DNA of 64,000 nt from Thermohalobaculum sp965263335 (GTDB lineage: Bacteria; Pseudomonadota; Alphaproteobacteria; Rhodobacterales; Rhodobacteraceae), in contig CBDHHE010000001.1 of the NCBI GenBank assembly GCA_965263335.1, forward strand, positions 4,340,001 through 4,404,000, written 5' to 3'. How positions within the stretch are numbered: the first letter of the stretch is position 1; each line of letters begins with the position of its first letter. A model generated the notes under the pieces. It was not told the origin of the DNA. It ran no database searches and saw only the letters and a program-made list of their open reading frames with translations. This document shows positions 58,549 to 64,000 of the stretch, in pieces. Position numbers and translations under genes: made by a program.

Positions 58549-59582
58549 CCGAACTGACCCCGGCCCCTCCGCCCGGAGAGCTCGTAGCAACACTCGATCA
58601 GCGTCAGAAGGCTGCTGTGATCATCGGCGCTCTTGGTGTCGATGCGGCCGGACCGATTCTGGAGATGCTCGACGAGACAGCGCTGAGAAACTTTGCCGGG
58701 GCGATGTCGAAGCTGCGCAAGGTCAAGCCTGAAACGGTCGAAGCCACGATAAGGGAATTCGTTCACGAGCTCGAGCAAGCCGACTCCACTGTGCGTGGCG
58801 GTATCAACGAAGCCCGTGACATGCTCGAGCAGTTCGTCAACAACGAAACGCTGTCACGCATCATGGACGATGTGGACATGCCCTCGGTGCACAATGTCTG
58901 GCGCAAACTGGCAACCGTCGACGATCAGGCGCTGGCCGAGTTTCTGTCCAGAGAGCATCCCCAGACTGCGGCGGTCGTGCTCTCGAAACTCACCGCTGAA
59001 CAGGCAGCGCGAATTCTTGGCCGCGTTGCACCGGACCGTGCGCGCGAAATTGTTCTGGGCATCACCAAGACATCAAGTCTCGACGGCAACGTCATCGAGG
59101 CCATCGGCGATTCCGTCAGCAAGGACTTCCTCGCGACCCAAGCCGGGGATGCCAACGGTCAGAAGCCCGTGGATCGCATCGGGGCCATCATGAACTACGT
59201 GACCACGGAAATCCGCACGGACGTCCTGGGCCATCTTGACAGCACGCAGCCCGAGTTCTCCGAAGAAGTCAAAAAGCGGATGTTCACCTTCGAAGACATC
59301 CACGAGCGGGTGGAGCGCCGCGACATTTCTGCGGTTGTCCGAGCCGTCGAGCAGGACACACTTCTCAAAGCCCTCGGCGGGGCGCGCGAGCATGGCCAAG
59401 CGTCGAGAGAGTTCATTCTCAGCAGCATTTCTTCCAGGGTAGCCGAGCAGCTGCGCGAAGAGCTGGCCGACTATGAGAACGTGCGCACCAAGGATGCGGA
59501 GGAAGCCCAGACTGCCGTCATCAAGGCTATTCGGACGATGGAACGGGCGGGTGAGCTCAAGCTTGTCGAACTCGATGAATAG
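58545..59582 (+). CDS. fliG: Flagellar motor switch protein FliG
   Basis: A 345-residue switch protein with the N-terminal FliF-binding domain (QKAAVIIGALGVDAAGPILE), middle domain (EHPQTAAVVLSKLTAEQAAR with the EHPQ motif) and C-terminal torque domain with KRMFTFEDIHERVERRDISA and VAEQLREELADYENVRTKDA. It receives torque from MotA and sets direction. It ends the plus-strand flagellar operon and is convergent with the deacetylase gene. Confidence 0.97.
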   Translation: MTELTPAPPPGELVATLDQRQKAAVIIGALGVDAAGPILEMLDETALRNFAGAMSKLRKVKPETVEATIREFVHELEQADSTVRGGINEARDMLEQFVNNETLSRIMDDVDMPSVHNVWRKLATVDDQALAEFLSREHPQTAAVVLSKLTAEQAARILGRVAPDRAREIVLGITKTSSLDGNVIEAIGDSVSKDFLATQAGDANGQKPVDRIGAIMNYVTTEIRTDVLGHLDSTQPEFSEEVKKRMFTFEDIHERVERRDISAVVRAVEQDTLLKALGGAREHGQASREFILSSISSRVAEQLREELADYENVRTKDAEEAQTAVIKAIRTMERAGELKLVELDE

Positions 59583-59640
59583 CACCGTGTCGGGGTGTGC
59601 GACCGCGTGTGGGAAGGCATCAGCTTGCGACAGGCTCAAC

Positions 59641-60552
59641 TTAGGTCTGGCTGTGAAACTTGGCTGCTTCCTCGAACAGAATCGCATGGCGGATGGCCAG
59701 CGCTTCGACGTCATCTGAATAGCCTCCGCCGAGCACCCCTACCAGAGGCACCTGGCGCCGACGCGTCTCGGATATGACCAGCGCGTCACGCGCCCTAACC
59801 CCTTCTGTGCTCAGCCCCAATCGACCGAGACGATCGTCGATGTGTACGTCGACGCCGGCATTGTAGAACACGAGCCGCGGACTGATCGTCTCAAAGAGCT
59901 GGTCCAGACCAGACTTCAGCGCTTCGAGATAAGGGGTGTCCCCTAGACCGTCGGGAAGGCCGATGTCGATGTTCGACTGAGCCTTCCGGGCGGGGAAATT
60001 CTTCTCGGCATGTATTGACAACGTGAAAACTCGACCGTCTCGGTCGAAGATGTCAGCGGTTCCATCGCCCTGATGCACATCGGCGTCGACTACCGCGAAA
60101 GGTCCGGCAACCCCCTGATGCAACAGTGACAGCGCTGCAACAGCCACATCGTTGAACACGCAGAAACCGGCACCGCCCGCGTGCGCGGCATGATGTGAGC
60201 CGCCTGCCATGTTGCAGGCGATGCCTTGCTCCAGTGCAAGCCATGCCGCCAGCGTGGTTCCGGCCGAAGAGAGACGGGTGCGCCGCAGCAGTCGTTCGTC
60301 ATGGGGCAGCCCGATCCGCCGGGTTTCGTCCGGTCTGAGTTCGAGCGAGAAGACCCGCTGGACATAGTCGAGGTCGTGCGCGAGTGCGATGGTTTCCATG
60401 CCCGCCGGCACCGGCGCAGCATATCCGCCAGCCTGCAGCACGCCTCTCTCAAGCAGAACGTTCCTGAGATAGCCGTACTTTGACATCGGGAACCTGTGCC
60501 CGGGTCTGAGAGGGATCTGATAGTCTGGGTGGAACACGATTGGCAGTGGCAC
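59641..60552 (-). CDS. Histone-deacetylase-family hydrolase
   Basis: A 303-residue arginase/deacetylase-fold enzyme. Zn-site and active-site motifs are GGSHHAAHAGGAGFCVFNDV, VVDADVHQGDGTADIFDRDG, SIHAEKNFPARK and a second-metal region in FYNAGVDVHIDDRLGRLGLS. Bacterial members deacetylate acetylpolyamines or small acetylated amides. I start at GTG 60552 (VPLPIVFHPDYQIPL) after GAGG; the ATG at 60609 has no site. It is convergent with fliG and shows no further operon partner. Confidence 0.93.
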   Translation of the reverse strand: MPLPIVFHPDYQIPLRPGHRFPMSKYGYLRNVLLERGVLQAGGYAAPVPAGMETIALAHDLDYVQRVFSLELRPDETRRIGLPHDERLLRRTRLSSAGTTLAAWLALEQGIACNMAGGSHHAAHAGGAGFCVFNDVAVAALSLLHQGVAGPFAVVDADVHQGDGTADIFDRDGRVFTLSIHAEKNFPARKAQSNIDIGLPDGLGDTPYLEALKSGLDQLFETISPRLVFYNAGVDVHIDDRLGRLGLSTEGVRARDALVISETRRRQVPLVGVLGGGYSDDVEALAIRHAILFEEAAKFHSQT

Positions 60553-60820
60553 GTTTGCCTCAGAAGTCCAGCAAGAAACGCAGCGATGTGCGCTTAACTT
60601 ATGCAGCATGTAGACTTTGCGGCCGGAACAGCAAAAGGTTTGACCAGCGTTTACAATTCTATCGTGCAGCTCAGCCTGATGTCAGAGCCAATCGCATCAA
60701 ATCGCCCCAAGTCGGGTCAAACTGGACAAGAACCCGAATCTAGTCCAATCTTTCAGAGTGAGAAGTCGCCGGTAGGGTTGGGGCTACAATGCCGGCAACG
60801 AGTTAGTGAGGGAACGCCCC
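60553..60820. other. Non-coding stretch with no recognisable feature
   Basis: Together with the short ORF that follows, this fills the 375 bases between the deacetylase and the protein at 60928. It should hold the divergent promoters, but I see no convincing elements, repeat or RNA. Confidence 0.4.
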
Positions 60821-60931
60821 ATGGCACCTTCAGCAGTCACGCACGTGCGGTGCGCCTTGCGCCGTGACAGTGGCGAAGTCGACCCAATCAAGGTCAGCGC
60901 TCACGCGCCTGCGAAGCGGGTGCTTCAGTGA
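60821..60931 (+). CDS. 36-residue ORF coupled to the downstream gene
   Basis: ATG 60821 follows GAGGG by about nine bases and starts a 36-codon frame (MAPSAVTHVRCALRR... ending AKRVLQ) whose TGA overlaps the GTG start of the next gene as GTGA. The overlap and ribosome site suggest translational coupling; it may be a leader peptide or the remnant of a fused N-terminus. No family is recognised. Confidence 0.4.
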   Translation: MAPSAVTHVRCALRRDSGEVDPIKVSAHAPAKRVLQ

Positions 60932-62601
60932 ACAAGGCTTGGCGCGCTGATTGGGAAGCTGGCCCGAGCGTTCAGGGATACCGGATCGCTTTGGAGCTGG
61001 CGCCAGGCGTGCTCACCCTTTTCGTCGAGCGTGACGATGGTGGCTGGGAGTGGTTGGGCACCGCCAACGGCGCATCGATGAGCTTTTCCCGCCGCCTGGA
61101 TGTCCTGAAGGCGGTGGCGAAATCTCGGGGCGTTCTCGAAAAACCTGCGTTGATCTGGCTGCCGCCGGACCAGATCCTGTCGGGCAAGGATCTGCCGATC
61201 AAGGCAACTGACGATGAACTGCTGAGCTTGATTGCCACGCAGCACAACCACAAGCCGTCGATCCTTTGTCTCGATCTGCCGCCAGACGACGCGAAAACCG
61301 CACCGCCGCCTCGCTATGCGACGTTCAAACACTCGGTCGTGGAAGCCAGGGACTTTGCGGCACGGTGGGGATTCGTGCCCGGATGTGTCTCTACGCGCAA
61401 ACATCCCGCCGGACTCTCTGCAACCCCACCGGTATTCTGGAAGGCCAAGCCGATCACGAGTCGGGGCGTCGGAGCGATGCTGGCGCCCGCGGTCGGCGCA
61501 ATTTGCGTCGCGCTCGGAGTGGCGTTTGCCGCGTCGCAGCAGTTCGGCATTGTGCCGCCGTCTGATGTTTCTCCAACGGTCCCGGTTGCGTGGGGAACGC
61601 CGATCGAGGCGCGAGGCGCGGCACCTGCATTTGCTGTGAACGACCGGCTCGATCAGCCGCCGCAGCGCCGACGATTGCCGGCAACGAGCGGGTTGCGTGA
61701 CGCCCTCAGCAACGTTGTACTTGCGTGGGGCCGCACAGTGTCGCCAATCGCGCCGCCGCGTGTCGCTGCGCTATCTGCCGCCAGTGCGCCACGGGAGACG
61801 TCCGCGGACGTTGCATTGACAGGTGTTCCGGCCGAAACCGATCGGGCCGAGTACGCCCAGACCGGACCTCATCAATCGGACCTGCCCGCGCCGTTGCGAT
61901 CACTGGATGTGAATGATCAAGCCTTTCCGGGCGTGCCGCCAGTTGCCGCCGCAGCCCACATCGACGCGCCCAGCTTCATGGCGGCGATCTGGGACCGCGT
62001 TCCTTTGCGCCGCATATCGATCTCGCATCGCTTTGCGCGACCAGCGCCTGCGGCGTTGGAACCTCGTTCCCTCGCGCCGCGCCCCGTGCTTGAGCGTGGA
62101 ACGCGTGATCCGGTGGCGCCGCTTGAGCTTGCTGCACATCCGTTGGTCACGCAGGTGTCCCTCGCGAAGAGCTCTCAGTCAGAACAAGTCTCCGCGATTG
62201 GCGGAAGGATGGATCCGGAGCGACTGAGCTCCACATTGCGAACGCGGTCTCAGTCCGGAAACGGCATGGACGGTTCTGATGCGTTCACGCGACACGTCGT
62301 GAAAAGCGTGCCATCGAAGATCGCCGGTCTAAGCCTGTCGGAGCGATTTGGTCTTGGAGCTGTGGGTCCGATGCGCACAGCCGCGACGCAAAAGGGTCTC
62401 GAATTGAGCGCTATGACCCTGATTGGTGTGATTGGCGTTCCGGAAAAGTTGCAAGCGCTCGTGCGCCTGCCGAACGGACGGTTCCGCACAGTGTCTGCGG
62501 GCGACGCGCTCGAGGGCTGGAGTGTAGTTGATATCGAGCCGGAGGCATTGCAACTGGGACGCCAGGGAGAGCACCGGCAACTTCCGCTCGCCACGCGCTA
62601 A
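60928..62601 (+). CDS. Single-pass membrane protein with GspL/PilM-like N-terminus and PilP/GspC-like C-terminus
   Basis: A 557-residue protein of no family I can name. Residues about 1-165 (ALIWLPPDQILSGKDLPIKA, ILCLDLPPDDA) look like the cytoplasmic part of GspL/PilM-type proteins. One membrane segment (MLAPAVGAICVALGVAFAAS) lies near 190. A long Ala/Pro-rich periplasmic linker follows, and the last 70 residues (LSAMTLIGVIGVPEKLQALV, LPNGRFRTVSAGDALEGWSV) resemble the PilP/GspC homology domain of type II secretion and type IV pili. If so, it bridges the inner-membrane platform and the outer membrane. The start is GTG, overlapping the 36-residue ORF. No secretin or pilus gene is nearby. Confidence 0.68.
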   Translation: MNKAWRADWEAGPSVQGYRIALELAPGVLTLFVERDDGGWEWLGTANGASMSFSRRLDVLKAVAKSRGVLEKPALIWLPPDQILSGKDLPIKATDDELLSLIATQHNHKPSILCLDLPPDDAKTAPPPRYATFKHSVVEARDFAARWGFVPGCVSTRKHPAGLSATPPVFWKAKPITSRGVGAMLAPAVGAICVALGVAFAASQQFGIVPPSDVSPTVPVAWGTPIEARGAAPAFAVNDRLDQPPQRRRLPATSGLRDALSNVVLAWGRTVSPIAPPRVAALSAASAPRETSADVALTGVPAETDRAEYAQTGPHQSDLPAPLRSLDVNDQAFPGVPPVAAAAHIDAPSFMAAIWDRVPLRRISISHRFARPAPAALEPRSLAPRPVLERGTRDPVAPLELAAHPLVTQVSLAKSSQSEQVSAIGGRMDPERLSSTLRTRSQSGNGMDGSDAFTRHVVKSVPSKIAGLSLSERFGLGAVGPMRTAATQKGLELSAMTLIGVIGVPEKLQALVRLPNGRFRTVSAGDALEGWSVVDIEPEALQLGRQGEHRQLPLATR

Positions 62602-62621
62602 CGTCTCTGGTTCCGCCGCTC

Positions 62622-63032
62622 CTAGAGGTTTTCGGGACCGAAAGAAGAAGGCAAGAGTTCACCCAGCGTGTAGCGCGCAAACACATCCCGCACACCAACG
62701 ATGATTACGGGCAGCTCGGGGGGTGCGAACTCGCGCAGTCTTTGGCGGCAACCTCCACAGGGCGTGCAGGGCGTTTCGTTCGGACCTGCGATGGCCACGG
62801 CCTGGATACGACGCCCGCCACTCGCCACCATCGCCCCGATCGCGGCCGCCTCGGCGCAAAGACATTGCGGATAGGCGGCGTTCTCGACATTCGCTCCGGT
62901 ATGCAGTTTGCCGTGCTCGTCGATGAGCGCAGCGCCAACCGAAAAGCCCGAGTAAGGCGCGTAGGCCCGCGCGCGCACGGCGATGGCCGCAGCAGCGAGT
63001 GCCCTTTCGTCGACCTCAGTGTTCCTTGACAT
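62622..63032 (-). CDS. cdd: Cytidine deaminase
   Basis: A 136-residue homotetrameric-type cytidine deaminase. The catalytic Zn site is CLCAEAAAIGAMVASG and PCTPCGGCRQRLREF, with SGFSVGAALI and TGANVENAAYP binding substrate. It converts (deoxy)cytidine to (deoxy)uridine for pyrimidine salvage. The ATG at 63032 overlaps the end of the permease gene by 17 bases; the frame to 63071 is an extension without a site. Coupling to a nucleoside ABC permease fits uptake plus salvage. Confidence 0.95.
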   Translation of the reverse strand: MSRNTEVDERALAAAAIAVRARAYAPYSGFSVGAALIDEHGKLHTGANVENAAYPQCLCAEAAAIGAMVASGGRRIQAVAIAGPNETPCTPCGGCRQRLREFAPPELPVIIVGVRDVFARYTLGELLPSSFGPENL

Positions 63033-63990
63033 AGGGCGTTCCCAAGGCGCGCGGAGGTGTTGCTCGTCCAAAGAAGCCGGCCAGCAACAGGACTGTCGCG
63101 AGATAGGGCAGTATCAGGATGATCTCGACTGGCGCCTGACCGATCAGAGGCAGCTCAACCCCTTGAAGCCGGGCCGCTGCCGTCTCGAGGAAGCCGAACA
63201 GAAGACAGGCGAACGCGGCGGTCCAAGGGCGCCATTTGCCAAAGATCATTGCTGCGAGCGCGATGAAGCCCTTGCCGGCACTCATTTCACGCACGAACCC
63301 CGCACCATGGGCAATGGAGAGATAGGCACCCGCAATTCCGCACAGCATGCCTGCGATCAGCACCCCGCGATAGCGCAGGAGCGTGACTGAGATGCCGGCG
63401 CTGTCGACCGCCGCGGGCGACTCTCCGACGGCACGCAGGCGCAGTCCGAAAGTAGTGCGGTAAAGTCCCCACCAGACCAGAGGAACGCTGGCGAGTGCGA
63501 TGTAGACCAGCAGGTTGTGCCCGCTGATCAGCTCGGCATAGAGCGGGCCAACCACCGGTACGGAAGAGAGGCTCTCCGCCAGCGGCAACGTGATGGGGGA
63601 AAAGCGCTCGCCAGCGCCAAGGGGCGGGGTCTGGCCGCCCTGGCGGAACAGCGCAATGCCCAGCACAACAGTGAGCCCGGCGGCCAGGATGTTCACGGCG
63701 ACGCCTGAGATGATTTGTTCGCCCTTGTGGGTGATGCAGGCGAAGCCGTGGATCGCCGCGAACATGATGCCGGCGACGATTGCCGCGGAAAGCCCGAGCC
63801 AGGCCGAACCGGTGAGTGATGCGACGGCCGCTGCCGCGAAAGCACCGAGCAGCATCTTGCCCTCGAGCCCGATGTCGATGACGCCGGATCGTTCCGAGAT
63901 CAGCCCGGCCATTGCACAGAGCAGAAGAGGAACGGCAAGGCGCAGTGACCCGTCAAGTATACGCAGCAGGTCGACCCAGGTTTCAAGCAT
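63016..63990 (-). CDS. Nucleoside-type ABC transporter permease (BmpC/YufQ-like)
   Basis: A 324-residue inner-membrane permease with about eight membrane segments. Family features are LISERSGVIDIGLEGKMLLG, THKGEQIISGVAVNILAAGL, YRTTFGLRLRAVGESPAAVD and GMLCGIAGAYLSIAHGAGF, the signature of the Bmp-linked nucleoside importers and related sugar-type permeases. It would pair with a second permease, ATPase and lipoprotein encoded further upstream beyond the window edge. The cytidine deaminase gene overlapping its end supports nucleosides as substrate. Confidence 0.92.
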   Translation of the reverse strand: MLETWVDLLRILDGSLRLAVPLLLCAMAGLISERSGVIDIGLEGKMLLGAFAAAAVASLTGSAWLGLSAAIVAGIMFAAIHGFACITHKGEQIISGVAVNILAAGLTVVLGIALFRQGGQTPPLGAGERFSPITLPLAESLSSVPVVGPLYAELISGHNLLVYIALASVPLVWWGLYRTTFGLRLRAVGESPAAVDSAGISVTLLRYRGVLIAGMLCGIAGAYLSIAHGAGFVREMSAGKGFIALAAMIFGKWRPWTAAFACLLFGFLETAAARLQGVELPLIGQAPVEIILILPYLATVLLLAGFFGRATPPRALGTPYVKEH

Positions 63991-64000
63991 CCGATGCCTC
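63983..64000 (-). CDS. Last codons of an upstream gene (partial)
   Basis: Read on the minus strand, GAG GCA TCG GAT GCT TGA is open to the window edge and its TGA overlaps the permease start region by eight bases, a typical permease-permease junction. It is probably the companion permease, but only five codons are visible. Confidence 0.35.
   Translation of the reverse strand, partial: EASDA

Noticed and set aside
1..64000. CRISPR array, insertion sequence, integrase or prophage
   Set aside because: No regularly spaced repeats, transposase or integrase motifs were seen on either strand; the TIGR02594-type hydrolase has no phage neighbours.

Overview
The window reads as a chromosomal stretch of a free-living, flagellated, GC-rich alphaproteobacterium, most likely of the Rhodobacterales (Roseobacter type). 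Four things point there: the flagellar gene order (fliL, DUF6468, motE, motA, TPR protein, flgF, flgG, flgA, flgH opposed to fliF, fliH, fliN, fliP, fliG); the small DUF4170 and DUF2852 proteins; the lipid A/Kdo operon; and the abundance of betaine/methylamine-type catabolic genes. This placement is inferred from gene content, not from a search.

Left end (1-3366): the tail of an unidentified gene, about 850 bases of AT-rich DNA without a convincing gene, a DsbA-like isomerase, a GltS-type glutamate carrier with a terminator-like hairpin in its leader, and tRNA-Cys(GCA). Accessory catabolism A (3370-13057): a tandem-repeat protein of unknown function, E1 alpha/beta of a thiamine-diphosphate dehydrogenase, an acetolactate-synthase-like enzyme, a cytochrome P450, a pyrrolysine-free MttB-family methyltransferase, a Rieske oxygenase and a TetR regulator. 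Signalling block (13154-20339): DUF2852, a TIGR02594-type hydrolase, a 1,335-residue hybrid kinase with about seven PAS domains, and a GAF protein whose cyclase domain has lost its catalytic residues.

Nitrogen block (20353-25714): a tightly coupled operon of XRE-cupin regulator, class II amidotransferase, GFA-fold protein, GXGXG subunit and FMN subunit, followed by a type III glutamine synthetase. It resembles N-methylglutamate/glutamate synthase sets but has a GFA gene inserted. Next come a MarR regulator, phenylalanine hydroxylase and a frameshifted 4-hydroxyphenylpyruvate dioxygenase. Accessory catabolism B (28545-35458): Tat-exported peptide-type binding protein, MFS carrier, a second MttB homologue and a dimethylglycine/trimethylamine-dehydrogenase-like flavoprotein, all on the plus strand.

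Core block (35477-43975): lpxK, waaA, lysophospholipid acyltransferase, DUF4170, cysQ and pmbA/tldD on the minus strand, an NDUFS4-like complex I accessory subunit, and uvrB. Flagellar block (44209-59582): hook-length control and hook-cap genes, a long minus-strand basal-body/motor operon with two FliL paralogues and a frameshifted flgF, and the plus-strand MS-ring/export/switch operon. Right end (59641-64000): a histone-deacetylase-fold enzyme, a GspL/PilP-like membrane protein preceded by a tiny coupled ORF, cytidine deaminase and a nucleoside-type ABC permease.

The likeliest undescribed biology lies in the two MttB-containing cassettes, the tandem GSHGG-repeat protein, the GFA-containing glutamate-synthase-like operon, the degenerate GAF-cyclase beside the multi-PAS kinase, and the GspL/PilP-like protein. 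Two genes (hpd, flgF) carry single frame disruptions that are either real inactivations or sequence errors.
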